A stretch of 64,000 nucleotides of DNA from UBA668 sp038328705 (GCA_038328705.1 JBBQMG010000003.1:7735-71734); one strand, 5' to 3'. Numbered from the stretch's first letter, positions 36,411-44,900 are shown. Program-made: numbers and translations. Notes: generated by a model not told the origin, from the letters alone.

Positions 36411-37184
36411 CTACCCGAACTGGCCAGCAGCGCGGCCGCCGCCGGGCTCGCCAGCGAAGGCTTGCGCAATGCCGATCCATTCGACAGCGTTCGATCCGTC
36501 GACGACCAGGGCGGTGTCGTCACGATGGCGACGCTGCGTGACGACAAGACAGAAGTCCAACGCCTCGCCGGTGACCCGATCCGCTGCCGGCTCGCCCCAC
36601 TCCCAGAGTGAACCATCGGGCGCGGTGAGCGCTACGTACACGGCGGCATCAGGCAGCGGTAGGCCGTTGATGAGGTAGCTGAACGGCCGCGCACGCACGC
36701 CGATGTGCGCCACATGCTTCAGGCGGGCAGAGGCGTTGCGAGCCACCCCAAGTGCATCTGCAACATCTTGGCCGTGCGCCCAGGTCTCCATCAGCCGTGC
36801 CGTGATGAACGAGCGCGCAGCCATCGCTGGGCCGTACCACGGCACGCGCAATGAAGGATCAACCCTGCGCGCCACCGAAAGAAGGTCGGCTCGATCTCGT
36901 CGCCATTCGGTCAACAACTCGGCACCGGACATTTCGCGGCCCGGAACGACCGAGGCGTTGGTGCCCCCCGAGGCCATCAGCCTTTTCATGTCGGCCGCAA
37001 ACCCGTCCGGATCGCGGAGTGCCAACGCTGCACGCTGATCGAAGAACCACAGATGGCTGATCTGGTCGCGGACGCCCCAGCCAGCGGCGGGTGTGGAGAG
37101 TGACCATTGCGTTTCCGTGAGCTTCGCCACCAACACGTCGAGTGCGTCGTGTTCATCGGCAAGGTCCTCGCAGATCGCGTGCAT
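36411..37184 (-). CDS. DinB/maleylpyruvate-isomerase-fold metal-binding protein (TIGR03084-like)
   Basis: A 257-residue four-helix DinB-fold protein. The start (ICEDLADEHDALDVLVAKL, TPAAGWGVRDQISHL) with the metal His in ISHL, and LMETWAHGQDVADALG with the second His, match the TIGR03084 group of mycothiol-dependent isomerase-like proteins. Such proteins bind a divalent metal and often act with a low-molecular-weight thiol. ATG 37184 is taken because the DinB helix begins there; the longer frame adds 26 atypical residues. It sits downstream of the lysine-rich gene on the same strand, 82 bases away. Confidence 0.78.
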   Translation of the reverse strand: MHAICEDLADEHDALDVLVAKLTETQWSLSTPAAGWGVRDQISHLWFFDQRAALALRDPDGFAADMKRLMASGGTNASVVPGREMSGAELLTEWRRDRADLLSVARRVDPSLRVPWYGPAMAARSFITARLMETWAHGQDVADALGVARNASARLKHVAHIGVRARPFSYLINGLPLPDAAVYVALTAPDGSLWEWGEPAADRVTGEALDFCLVVTQRRHRDDTALVVDGSNAVEWIGIAQAFAGEPGGGRAAGQFG

Positions 37185-37266
37185 CACCACATTGTTCAGC
37201 ACCGGTACCGAAAACGGCGAATGGAGGGCACAAGGCCCCCCATTCATCACCGTTGGGCGCAAGGCC

Positions 37267-37662
37267 TCACTTCTTCTTGGCGGCGGCCTTCTTCGCAGGT
37301 GCAGCCTTCTTGGCCGGAGCGGCCTTCTTCGCAGGTGCAGCCTTCTTGGCCGGTGCAGCCTTCTTCGCAGGTGCAGCCTTCTTGGCCGGTGCAGCCTTCT
37401 TGGCCGGAGCGGCCTTCTTGGCCGGTGCAGCCTTCTTCGCAGGTGCAGCCTTCTTCGCAGGTGCAGCCTTCTTGGTCGGTGCAGCCTTCTTCGCAGGTGC
37501 AGCCTTCTTCGCAGGTGCAGCCTTCTTCGCAGGTGCAGCCTTCTTGGCCGGAGCGGCCTTCTTCGCAGGTGCAGCCTTCTTGGCCGGAGCGGCCTTCTTC
37601 GCAGGAGCTGCCTTCTTCGCTGGAGCCTTCTTGGCGGGAGCCGCCTTCTTCGTTGCTGCCAC
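37267..37662 (-). CDS. Lysine/alanine/proline repeat protein, histone H1-like
   Basis: A 131-residue protein made almost wholly of AAPAKK hexapeptides: MAATKK, one AAPAKK, one APAKK, eighteen AAPxKK units (one with Thr) and an AAAKKK end. It has no folded domain. Comparable tails are found fused to HU in mycobacterial HupB and as bacterial histone-H1-like proteins, where they bind and compact DNA. Here the tail is a separate gene, 93 bases downstream of an HU gene that lacks one. The GTG start has a GGAAGGAAAG Shine-Dalgarno sequence. Chromatin binding is inferred. Confidence 0.82.
   Translation of the reverse strand: MAATKKAAPAKKAPAKKAAPAKKAAPAKKAAPAKKAAPAKKAAPAKKAAPAKKAAPAKKAAPTKKAAPAKKAAPAKKAAPAKKAAPAKKAAPAKKAAPAKKAAPAKKAAPAKKAAPAKKAAPAKKAAAKKK
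37270..37660 (-). repeat. 18-bp tandem coding repeat array
   Basis: About twenty copies of an 18-base unit encode AAPAKK. Codon choice varies at third positions in runs (GGCCAAG against TGCGAAG), which suggests local duplication or gene conversion between units. Confidence 0.85.
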
Positions 37663-37755
37663 TTTGACTTTCCTTCCGTGGTTACTAGTTCTTGTTGAGT
37701 GTTGGTACTGCTGGACGTGCTCGTTCAGGGACTGGCCTTTGAACGACTTACTGGA

Positions 37756-38043
37756 TCACTTCTTCTTCGGGTTCAGTTCTGCCTTGAGCGTGCTGCTCGA
37801 GGTGAACTTCATACGGGTCGAGGCTGCGATCTTCACAGGCTCGCCGGTCTGCGGGTTGCGACCCGTGCGCGCCGCCGACTTCGAGGTGCTGAACGAACCG
37901 AAGCCCGGCCATGCGATCTTCTCGTCCTTCTTGGCCGCCTTGGTGACGATGTCGAAGAATGCTGCGACCGTGCGCTCGGCATCGGCCTTGGTGACACCTG
38001 CTTCGGTTGCGATGGCGTCGATCAGCTCTGCTTTGGTGGTCAT
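37756..38043 (-). CDS. hup: HU-family DNA-binding protein
   Basis: A 95-residue HU protein. The body (MTTKAELIDAIATEAGVTKADAERTV, IAWPGFGSFS) and the DNA-binding arm (RTGRNPQTGEPVKIAAS) are canonical, and the protein ends at LNPKKK, right after the conserved fold. HU bends DNA and organises the nucleoid as a dimer. ATG 38043 has a GGAGG Shine-Dalgarno sequence; an upstream reading is unlike HU. Unlike mycobacterial HupB it has no basic tail; a lysine-rich protein follows as a separate gene. Confidence 0.95.
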   Translation of the reverse strand: MTTKAELIDAIATEAGVTKADAERTVAAFFDIVTKAAKKDEKIAWPGFGSFSTSKSAARTGRNPQTGEPVKIAASTRMKFTSSSTLKAELNPKKK

Positions 38044-38325
38044 GTGACTTGATACCTCCGGGTACCGGATTGCGCTGGGTAACGGATTGTTACGCCCGCG
38101 TATCGAACAGGTTTCGCGCAACGAATACAAGCATCTAAGTTGTTGCATTTGCACTAAGTGTCCGGTGACACGTTTTCGCGTGAACGTTCGGCCAACGCGA
38201 TTGCGGTCGCTCGACGCGCGTATGAACACTTCGTGCCATCCACCACCGACCGCAAGTCGTGCGCTACAACTGATCGTGTTGCGGAACTGAACGTTCGTCC
38301 CTGTCCAGCTCACCCTACGAATGGA

Positions 38326-39705
38326 GTGGCATTGACCGATCTCCTTACCGGCCGTCTGTCTGATGATTCGGTGAAGGGAGGTGTGCGTACACGAGTCGTG
38401 CTCGATACGTCGGTGCTCGTCGGAGACCCAGGCTGCCTCTACAACTTCGCCGGTGTCGATGTCGTCATTCCGTTCACGGTCATCGAAGAGCTCGACAGTC
38501 TCAAGACCAGACCCGACGATGTCGGCCGCGCCGCACGTACAGCGCTGCGCACCATCGAAGAGCTTCGAGTCAAGGCGGGCGGTTCACTCGCCACGCCGGT
38601 CGCCATCGGCGACCCGACCGCAGAGGGCACGCTTCAGATCGAGATCAACGGCGTGCAGAAGCACCTGCTGGTCGAGCACGGGCTCGACCCGAACATCCCC
38701 GACAACCGAATCATCGGCGCCGCGCTGGGACAGGCGATGCATGCACCGACTCGTATGGTGTCGAACGATGCTGCGTTGCGCATCAAGGCGGCACACCTGG
38801 GCCTCGAAGCAACCGAGCATCACCCAGTCGGTCGCTCTGCCACCACTCGGTCCGCCGGCTGGATCACCGTCGAAGCAGACCACCAGTTGATCGATCGTCT
38901 CTACGGCGCGGGCGCTCTCGCCACCGAGGAGATCGAGGGTGCCGCCGGACTCTTCGAGAACGAGTTCGCAGTACTGCGCTGCGGATCACAGAGCGCACTC
39001 ACTCGTTGCATCGACGGCGAGCTGGTGCTGCTACCACACGCGGCACCGGAGGCTTGGGGGTTGCGCGCCCGCTCGAAGGAACAGCGCTTCGCTCTTGAGT
39101 TGCTGCTCGACCCAGATGTCAACGTCGTCGCTCTCGATGGCCGAGCCGGCACCGGCAAGACACTGCTCGCCATCGCCGCCGGTCTGGAGCAGGTGGTCGA
39201 GCAGCGCCGCTACGAGAAACTGGCGGTCTATCGGCCGCTGGTTCCCGTCGGCCGCGCCGACGTTGGCTTCCTGCCGGGGGGTCTCGATGAGAAGCTCGAC
39301 CCGTGGATGTCCGCCATTCACGACGCGATCGTCGCACTCACGGATCAGCGCAGTGACCACGATGCACATCGCCTCGTGGACGAGCTGGTAGGCCGTAATC
39401 AACTGTCGCTCGAGTCGGTGACGTTCCTTCGTGGTCGCAGCCTGCATCGCCAGATCGTCGTGGTGGACGAGGCACAGAACCTGGAGCCGACCACACTGAA
39501 GACCGTGCTCACCCGAATCGGCGAGGGCACCAAGGTCATCTTCACCGGCGATACCAGCCAGATCGATGCGCCCTACCTCGGCGAGTCCAACAATGCCTTG
39601 GCGGTATTGATTCAAGCATTCGGCGGCCAGTCGTGCTTCGGCCACGTCACGTTGAGTGCCTGCGAGCGCGGTACCGTCGCCAGCCTCGCTGCCGAGCTGC
39701 TGTAG
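38326..39705 (+). CDS. PIN-PhoH fusion ATPase (PhoH2/YlaK-like)
   Basis: A 459-residue protein joining an N-terminal PIN RNase domain (RVVLDTSVLVGDP at the start, IEELDSLK, MVSNDAALRIKA) to a C-terminal PhoH ATPase (ALDGRAGTGKTLLAIAAG Walker A, QIVVVDEAQNL Walker B, IFTGDTSQID). PhoH2 proteins of actinobacteria unwind and cleave RNA in an ATP-dependent way. All PIN acidic residues at the N-terminus appear present, unlike in the VapC of this window. The start is uncertain: GTG 38326, TTG 38332 and GTG 38371 are possible, and the frame is open from 38158. Confidence 0.88.
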   Translation: MALTDLLTGRLSDDSVKGGVRTRVVLDTSVLVGDPGCLYNFAGVDVVIPFTVIEELDSLKTRPDDVGRAARTALRTIEELRVKAGGSLATPVAIGDPTAEGTLQIEINGVQKHLLVEHGLDPNIPDNRIIGAALGQAMHAPTRMVSNDAALRIKAAHLGLEATEHHPVGRSATTRSAGWITVEADHQLIDRLYGAGALATEEIEGAAGLFENEFAVLRCGSQSALTRCIDGELVLLPHAAPEAWGLRARSKEQRFALELLLDPDVNVVALDGRAGTGKTLLAIAAGLEQVVEQRRYEKLAVYRPLVPVGRADVGFLPGGLDEKLDPWMSAIHDAIVALTDQRSDHDAHRLVDELVGRNQLSLESVTFLRGRSLHRQIVVVDEAQNLEPTTLKTVLTRIGEGTKVIFTGDTSQIDAPYLGESNNALAVLIQAFGGQSCFGHVTLSACERGTVASLAAELL

Positions 39706-39723
39706 CCCTCAGCACTCGTCTCA

Positions 39724-39755
39724 GGGCGGGCTGTAACCAACGTCACGCCCCGCCC
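39724..39755 (+). terminator. GC hairpin after the PIN-PhoH gene
   Basis: GGGCGGG and CCCGCCC form a 7-bp stem with an 18-base loop, starting 19 bases after the stop codon. No U-tract follows. Confidence 0.45.
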
Positions 39756-39778
39756 GCCGATCGAGCGCGCACCATCTC

Positions 39779-39807
39779 TTGACATTGTCGAGTTCATTTA
39801 GTAGTAA
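39779..39807 (+). promoter_or_regulatory. whiB promoter with consensus -35 and 17-base spacer
   Basis: TTGACA at 39779-39784 and TAGTAA at 39802-39807 are exactly 17 bases apart. Transcription from here would leave a leader of about 35 bases with an AGGA ribosome binding site, unlike most genes in the window. Confidence 0.6.
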
Positions 39808-39850
39808 AAGAACTACACGTTGTCCCCCCGTCACGTGTAAAGGACGAATC

Positions 39851-40180
39851 ATGAGTCCCGTGCAACTTCTCTCCCCGTCAGAACTCTCCGAGGCTGATGC
39901 CCCACCCGTTGACATCGTGTGGACCGATCTGGCTGCTTGCAAGGGCCACACGCCGCTGTTCTTCCCGCCGAAGGCCGAGCGCCCGCAGGCTCGCGAGCGC
40001 CGAGAAGCGCGCGCCCGCCGCCTCTGCAACGTCTGCGTTGTCGTTGACAGGTGCCGCACGTTCGCACGCGAGCACCACGAGTACGGGTTCTGGGCCGGCG
40101 AAAGCGAAGAGGACCGCCACCTGGCGGGCTTCACCGTCTCCGCGCCGATCGGCATTCGCGCACGGGGCGTCCGCGTCTGA
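39851..40180 (+). CDS. whiB: WhiB-family iron-sulfur regulator
   Basis: A 109-residue WhiB-like protein. The four cluster cysteines are Cys30, Cys59, Cys62 and Cys68 (C-x28-C-x2-C-x5-C), and YGFWAGESEEDR is the turn motif that contacts sigma factor, a variant of the common G-[VI]-W-G-G. WhiB proteins bind a [4Fe-4S] cluster and RNA polymerase sigma factor domain 4 to control division, redox or nutrient responses. ATG 39851 is 5 bases after AGGAC, a plausible ribosome binding site. The protein lacks a long basic C-terminal tail. Which WhiB subclass (WhiB1, B2 or other) is not clear. Confidence 0.92.
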   Translation: MSPVQLLSPSELSEADAPPVDIVWTDLAACKGHTPLFFPPKAERPQARERREARARRLCNVCVVVDRCRTFAREHHEYGFWAGESEEDRHLAGFTVSAPIGIRARGVRV

Positions 40181-40230
40181 CTTCCCCGGCGCAACGACGT
40201 CTGCGCAACAACCGCATCACACCCCTGTCG

Positions 40231-40236
40231 TAAGGT
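40231..40236 (+). promoter_or_regulatory. -10 element of the exonuclease gene
   Basis: TAAGGT ends 7 bases before ATG 40244 and supports that start over GTG 40235, which it overlaps. Confidence 0.4.
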
Positions 40237-40243
40237 GCAGTGC

Positions 40244-40822
40244 ATGCCGGAACTCGTCAGCGCCCAGCGATTTGCCGTGGTCGACGTAGAGACGTCTGGG
40301 CTGTCGGAAAAGCGTCATCATGTGCTGCAGGTTGGTGTCGTCGTGGTTGACGGCGCCGGTGCGGTTCTCGACCGCTGGAGCAGCCTCGTCGCCCCTCGGT
40401 CCCGTTGGTGGTTCCGGGTCGGTCCCACCGAACTGCATGGTATTCATCGGCGCGACGTTCGTTCAGCGCCGCCCGCGGCCGAAGTGCTGGCTCGGTTGGC
40501 CGAACTGCTGCAGGGCACACGGTTCGTGGCACACAACGCAGAGTTCGACATGGCATTTCTGAAGAAGGCCGCCAGCAGCAATGGCATCACGCTTGCCATG
40601 GACCAGCCCCTCTGCACGCTCCGGCTCTCACGGCAGCTGGATCCGGAGCGTCAACTCTCGCACCGCCTTGGTGACATGTGCGCGCGCTACGACATCCAGC
40701 TGACACGCCCACACGATGCACTGGCCGATGCCGATGCAACAGCCGCAGTCCTTCCTCACCTCCTCCGAGCGCATGGCTTCGAGACGGTCGACCAGTTGCC
40801 GGTGCTGACGCCGCGCCGTTGA
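40244..40822 (+). CDS. DEDDh 3'-5' exonuclease (DnaQ-like)
   Basis: A 192-residue exonuclease-fold protein. Motif I is FAVVDVETSGLS (Asp and Glu), motif II lies in FVAHNAEFDMAFL (Asp) and motif III is RPHDALADADATA with the His and Asp of the DEDDh type. It resembles the epsilon proofreading subunit of DNA polymerase III and the exonuclease-only proteins of actinobacteria. It removes 3' nucleotides from DNA or RNA using two metal ions. Lack of an additional domain means it could be a proofreading subunit or a general nuclease. It converges with the WYL operon and abuts its end. Confidence 0.88.
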   Translation: MPELVSAQRFAVVDVETSGLSEKRHHVLQVGVVVVDGAGAVLDRWSSLVAPRSRWWFRVGPTELHGIHRRDVRSAPPAAEVLARLAELLQGTRFVAHNAEFDMAFLKKAASSNGITLAMDQPLCTLRLSRQLDPERQLSHRLGDMCARYDIQLTRPHDALADADATAAVLPHLLRAHGFETVDQLPVLTPRR

Positions 40823-41761
40823 CTACTCCTGCGAGTACCGGCGCAACATTTGTGTGGCGGCGGTCGCACCGAGGTGCACCCATTCCGCTGGCTCGACGAC
40901 TCTGGCCTCCGCACCCAGCCGCAACAGCAGGTCGCGTAGCCAGCGTTCACTGGCAACCGTGAACTCGATCAGCCACCCCTCCCCATCTGCTTGGACTGAT
41001 CGCGTGGGATATCGCTCGGCCACCCAAGCGCCGCTGGCCGGCACCCGCAGCAAGGCGGCCGGCAGCTCGTCATCGGCGAACCAACTACCCCCGTGGGGCA
41101 CCTCTACGTCACGAGGCTCGTCGCTCTGACCGGTCAGCTCGCCATGTTCGATGCGGTCGATGCGAAACGTCCGCTCTTGACCGCTGCGGTGATCGTCAGC
41201 GATCACGTACCAATAGCCGCTGTCGAAGAAGACCCGTCGGGGGGTGATCTCACGTTCAGATCGTCGGTCGGCAGCAGGCGACCAGTAGGTGATGCGCAGA
41301 CGGGCGCAGCGCTGGGCGGCATCAACGACGATGGCGGCCGCCGGCGGTTGCGGCGTCTCCATCACCACCGCATCGTCGCCAAGCACGGTTGCAAGTTTCT
41401 GCAGTGCTCGCGCCAGCGCGCCATCGACATCAGCGCCGGGCAGTTGCATGGCCACTCGCGCCGCGGCCAGGAGTGCAAAACCTTCGGGTGCGGTCAAACG
41501 CAGCGGCCGCGTGAAGAGCCGCGGCACACCCGCATACACGCGGCCCTCGTCGATGAACACGTCGACCATCTCATCGACGAACGGCGGCAGGCCGCACATG
41601 GCCGCCAACTCGAGATCCTTCACCAGCTCGGCTTCGGTGAGCTCGAAGCGATCACACATCTCCGCTACGGTCACCTCGCCGTGCTCCATCAGCCACGGGA
41701 GCATCACCAACAGCCGCCGCAGACGATCGCTGTTGGGTCGTGGGCCACGACGAACCGTCAT
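40823..41761 (-). CDS. WYL-domain transcriptional regulator (PafC-like)
   Basis: A 312-residue regulator with an N-terminal HTH-like region (RRLLVMLPWLMEHGEVTVAEMCDRF) and a WYL domain (ITYWSPAADRRSEREITPRRVFFDSGYWYVIADDH) followed by the C-terminal extension. Its position directly after a second WYL gene, with an ATGA overlap, matches the PafB-PafC pair that in mycobacteria activates the DNA-damage response when bound to single-stranded DNA. The usual neighbouring pafA is not within the window. ATG 41761 is set by the overlap. It is the last gene of the operon. Confidence 0.83.
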   Translation of the reverse strand: MTVRRGPRPNSDRLRRLLVMLPWLMEHGEVTVAEMCDRFELTEAELVKDLELAAMCGLPPFVDEMVDVFIDEGRVYAGVPRLFTRPLRLTAPEGFALLAAARVAMQLPGADVDGALARALQKLATVLGDDAVVMETPQPPAAAIVVDAAQRCARLRITYWSPAADRRSEREITPRRVFFDSGYWYVIADDHRSGQERTFRIDRIEHGELTGQSDEPRDVEVPHGGSWFADDELPAALLRVPASGAWVAERYPTRSVQADGEGWLIEFTVASERWLRDLLLRLGAEARVVEPAEWVHLGATAATQMLRRYSQE

Positions 41762-42681
41762 CGTGCACCAACCATTGCTTGCAACCACGCCACGACGTCG
41801 GAGCGAACCTCTGCGGGGGCCAACACCTCGGCATGCTCACCGAAACCGAACAGCCATGAGCGGAACGCGTCGAGATTGGCGCACGGCACCTCCACGATGA
41901 TCGACCCATCGGGGCCCTTGCTCAGTAGCGCTGCATCACCCAGCTCGCGGGCTACAGCGGCCGCCCGCGGCTCGTCGATCAAGACGTGGGCACGAGCTGC
42001 CGGCTCGTCACCCAACAGCTTGGGGTCAGTGGGAAACGTCGCCCGCGGGTCGAAATACTCAGGGCGCTCGAACGCCCCTGCCGGGCCGACCGTCAGCTCG
42101 CTGTCCATTCGGTCAACTCGGTAGGTGCGAACCTCATTGCGATCAACGTCGAGACCAATCACATACCAATATCGCTCGCGCAGCAGGAGGGCGTACGGGT
42201 GCAGCCGGCGGGGCGAGCCGTGATAGCCAAAGGCAATCTCGGCTCGTGCAGCACTTGCCTCGCGAATGGTGGGCAATGCGGGTAGATCCGGAATGTTGGC
42301 CACCACCACCGGAGCGGAACTGCGATCGCCGCCCAGCTTCAACAGCCCGAACTGCGCGTCGGCCAAACGGGCTGCTGCGACCGCGAGCTGAAGCGCGGCC
42401 TTCTCGTCGGGTGCCAGCTGCAGGTCGGCCAGCTCATAGCGGGCGCGATCAATTCGATACGCAGTGCGACCAGCATCGTTGCCACCCAGCACCTCGCTCT
42501 CGAGCGGTACACCGATCTCGCGCAGCAGCGCCTTGTCGCGTTCGAAGGCTCCACGCAGCGCCGCGTCGCCGGCGGGGTACTGACCGTCGAGTTCATGCAC
42601 GATCTGCTCCTGCGTCAGCGGCGAACGCGCCGCCATCAGCAATGCGACGAGATTGGTGATTCGTTCGAGCGCGTCGACCAC
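41758..42681 (-). CDS. WYL-domain transcriptional regulator (PafB-like)
   Basis: A 307-residue regulator. The winged-helix part is LERITNLVALLMAARSPLTQEQIVHEL and the WYL core is IAFGYHGSPRRLHPYALLLRERYWYVIGLDVDRNEVRTYRVDRM. It is cotranscribed with the second WYL gene through a four-base overlap, as in PafB-PafC heterodimers. The GTG start directly abuts the stop of the 3-hydroxyacyl-CoA dehydrogenase gene. WYL domains are ligand- or nucleic-acid-sensing, and the pair probably controls DNA-repair genes, an inference from the mycobacterial system. Confidence 0.83.
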   Translation of the reverse strand: MVDALERITNLVALLMAARSPLTQEQIVHELDGQYPAGDAALRGAFERDKALLREIGVPLESEVLGGNDAGRTAYRIDRARYELADLQLAPDEKAALQLAVAAARLADAQFGLLKLGGDRSSAPVVVANIPDLPALPTIREASAARAEIAFGYHGSPRRLHPYALLLRERYWYVIGLDVDRNEVRTYRVDRMDSELTVGPAGAFERPEYFDPRATFPTDPKLLGDEPAARAHVLIDEPRAAAVARELGDAALLSKGPDGSIIVEVPCANLDAFRSWLFGFGEHAEVLAPAEVRSDVVAWLQAMVGAR

Positions 42682-43548
42682 TCAGCGCCCCGCCTGGTAG
42701 TCGTAGAACCCTCGGCCCGTCTTGCGGCCCAGCAACCCCGCCTCCACCATCCGAGAAAGCAGCGGCGGAGAGGCGTAGAGAGGCTCCTTGAATTCGGCGT
42801 ACAGGCTGTCGGCCACGGCCATGGTGGTGTCGAGGCCGATGAGGTCGGTGAGGCGAAGCGGGCCCATCGGGTGGTTGCACCCTTCGACCATGCCGGCGTC
42901 GATGTCGTCGGCGGTGGCGAAGCCCGACTCCATCATGCGTATGGCTGACAGGAGGTACGGAATGAGTAGCGCGTTGACTATGAAGCCGGCGCGGTCCTGA
43001 CTACGGATGACCCGCTTGTGCAGCACGTCGCTCGCGAACGTGTTGGCACGTTCGGTGGTCGCGGGTGAGGTGAGCAGCGAGGTCACCAACTCGACCAGCT
43101 TGAGCACCGGCACCGGATTGAAGAAGTGAATTCCAATCACCTGCTCGGGCCGTTGGGTCGCGATGCCCAGCTTCATGATCGGGATCGAGCTGGTGTTACT
43201 GGCAAGGATCGCCTGCGGGTTGGCGACGGCCCTGTCCAGTTCGCGGAAGACGTTGGTCTTCAGCGACTCGTCTTCCACGACCGCCTCCACCACCAACTGA
43301 CGATCGGACAGCTCGGCGAAATCGGTTGTGAATGACAGCCGGGCAATCGCCACGTCGCGTTCCGATTCGGTCAACTTTCCGGAACGCAATCCGCGGTCGA
43401 GGCTGCCGACAATCCTGCTTCGACCGCGTTCGGCAGCTTCCGCCGTCACTTCCAGCACGGCCACACTCAGGCCGGCCCGGGCACAGACCTCGGCGATACC
43501 CGAACCCATCAGGCCCGCACCGACCACTCCGACTCGCTCAATCTCCAT
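42682..43548 (-). CDS. 3-hydroxybutyryl-CoA dehydrogenase
   Basis: A 288-residue NAD-dependent 3-hydroxyacyl-CoA dehydrogenase. The NAD motif is VGVVGAGLMGSGIAEVCARAG at the N-terminus, the catalytic His is in VIGIHFFNPVPVLKLVELV, and DRAGFIVNALLIPYL is the C-terminal substrate helix. Such enzymes interconvert 3-hydroxyacyl-CoA and 3-oxoacyl-CoA in beta-oxidation or butyrate-type pathways; short chain preference is typical of this stand-alone size. ATG 43548 is chosen over 43566. It is the first gene of the operon with the two WYL regulators, and diverges from the methyltransferase. Confidence 0.9.
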   Translation of the reverse strand: MEIERVGVVGAGLMGSGIAEVCARAGLSVAVLEVTAEAAERGRSRIVGSLDRGLRSGKLTESERDVAIARLSFTTDFAELSDRQLVVEAVVEDESLKTNVFRELDRAVANPQAILASNTSSIPIMKLGIATQRPEQVIGIHFFNPVPVLKLVELVTSLLTSPATTERANTFASDVLHKRVIRSQDRAGFIVNALLIPYLLSAIRMMESGFATADDIDAGMVEGCNHPMGPLRLTDLIGLDTTMAVADSLYAEFKEPLYASPPLLSRMVEAGLLGRKTGRGFYDYQAGR

Positions 43549-43592
43549 CCCTCTACTCTGCCGCATCCTGCGGCTGTTCGGCGGCGTTGCCC

Positions 43593-43598
43593 TACCCT
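43593..43598 (+). promoter_or_regulatory. -10 element of the rRNA methyltransferase gene
   Basis: TACCCT ends 6 bases before GTG 43605. Confidence 0.4.
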
Positions 43599-43604
43599 GG
43601 ACGG

Positions 43605-44876
43605 GTGACTTCGCTTGCCCGCCTTCCTCGGCCCTCCACCAGCCGCCTGGCCGTGCGCGTCACGCCCGACGCACTACGTCAAATTCGTGGCGGCCACCCG
43701 TGGGTCTACGAGACCTCCATCAACACCGTCAAGGTCCCGGCAGCAGCCCCTGAAACGGGCAAACCAGGCGACCTGGCCGTGGTGTTCGACGACGATCGCG
43801 ACTTCGCTGCCATCGGCCTGTACGACCCTGCAAGCCCCATCCGAATCAAGCTGCTCCACGAGGGCAAGCCGGTCACCATTGACCGCGCTTTTTGGGTGGC
43901 ACACGTCAGCGCCGCAGTCGCCCGTCGCCAGCCGCTGGTCGACCTCTCAGCGGCCGAGCCCGACCGCGCCACCACCGGCTACCGCTGCATCAACGGCGAG
44001 AACGATGGCTTCCCCAGCCTTGTCCTCGATCGCTACGACCGCACGCTGGTACTGAAGCTGTACTCCACCATCTGGGTGCCGCACCTGGCAGACCTGATTC
44101 CCGCGATCGCCGAGGTCCTGCGGCCCGAAGCGCTGGTACTTCGCTTCGCCCGCAACATCGACCAGGAGGGTCTCTTCGGGTTGGAAGAGGGCGATGCACT
44201 GATCGGCGTCTCACCTGCCGACCCGGTGCCGTTTCTGGAGAACGGCCTGTCGTTCGAAGCCGACGTCGTGCATGGCCAAAAGACCGGCCACTTCCTCGAT
44301 CAGCGCGACAACCGCTGGTTCGTGCGGCGCATCACCGAGGGTTGCCGAGTGCTCGACATGTACGCCAGCACCGGCGGCTTCTCCGTCAATGCTGCCGCTG
44401 GGGGCGCGCATGAAGTGGTCGCTGTGGATCTCAGCGAACCAACGCTCGCCGCCGCCAGTCGCAACATGCAGCGCAACATGGACGTTCCGGCTGTGGCTGC
44501 CTGCAAGTTCCGACCGATGAAGGCCGACGCGCTGGAATCAATGAACCGGCTGATCCGCAGCGGCGACAAGTTCGACGTCGTGATCATCGACCCGCCGTCG
44601 TTCACGCCACGCCAGGCCAGCGTCGACCGAGCGCTCAAGGCGTACGCGCTCCTCACCGAGAAGGGCGTCAAACTGGTTCGGCCGGGCGGCGTGTTGGTGC
44701 AGGCCTCGTGCAGTAGCCGCGTCACCGCCGACGAGTTCCACACCACCGTTTCCCATGCAGCCGCCCAGGCCGGCCGGCCGCTGGAAGAGTTCCGACGCAC
44801 TCGCCACCCCGTCGACCATCCCGTGGACTTCCCGCAGGGCCACTACCTCAAGGCAGTCTTCGCCACCGTCCCGTAA
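43605..44876 (+). CDS. RlmI-like 23S rRNA cytosine-C5 methyltransferase
   Basis: A 423-residue SAM-dependent methyltransferase. An N-terminal PUA-like RNA-binding segment (LRQIRGGHPWVYETSI) precedes an EEHEE region and the Rossmann domain, with SAM motif I VLDMYASTGGFSVNAAAGGA, motif II AVDLSEP and catalytic motif IIDPPSF. The set matches RlmI, which methylates m5C1962 of 23S rRNA, and its close relatives. The conserved final Cys motif (VQASCSSRVT) is present. GTG 43605 is set by a TACCCT hexamer. Upstream readings of the frame run antisense through the dehydrogenase gene. Confidence 0.85.
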   Translation: MTSLARLPRPSTSRLAVRVTPDALRQIRGGHPWVYETSINTVKVPAAAPETGKPGDLAVVFDDDRDFAAIGLYDPASPIRIKLLHEGKPVTIDRAFWVAHVSAAVARRQPLVDLSAAEPDRATTGYRCINGENDGFPSLVLDRYDRTLVLKLYSTIWVPHLADLIPAIAEVLRPEALVLRFARNIDQEGLFGLEEGDALIGVSPADPVPFLENGLSFEADVVHGQKTGHFLDQRDNRWFVRRITEGCRVLDMYASTGGFSVNAAAGGAHEVVAVDLSEPTLAAASRNMQRNMDVPAVAACKFRPMKADALESMNRLIRSGDKFDVVIIDPPSFTPRQASVDRALKAYALLTEKGVKLVRPGGVLVQASCSSRVTADEFHTTVSHAAAQAGRPLEEFRRTRHPVDHPVDFPQGHYLKAVFATVP

Positions 44877-44900
44877 GGGTGAATCGCCAGCCCCCGTCTC

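Noticed and set aside
37270..37660. CRISPR-like repeat array
   Set aside because: The units are contiguous, in frame and code for a repeat protein, with no spacers and no cas genes.
37093..38047. Plus-strand frames with Leu/Gly/Ser or Phe/Ala/Gly repeats
   Set aside because: They are complementary readings of the AAPAKK array and HU gene; they mimic membrane or repeat proteins only because the DNA is repetitive.
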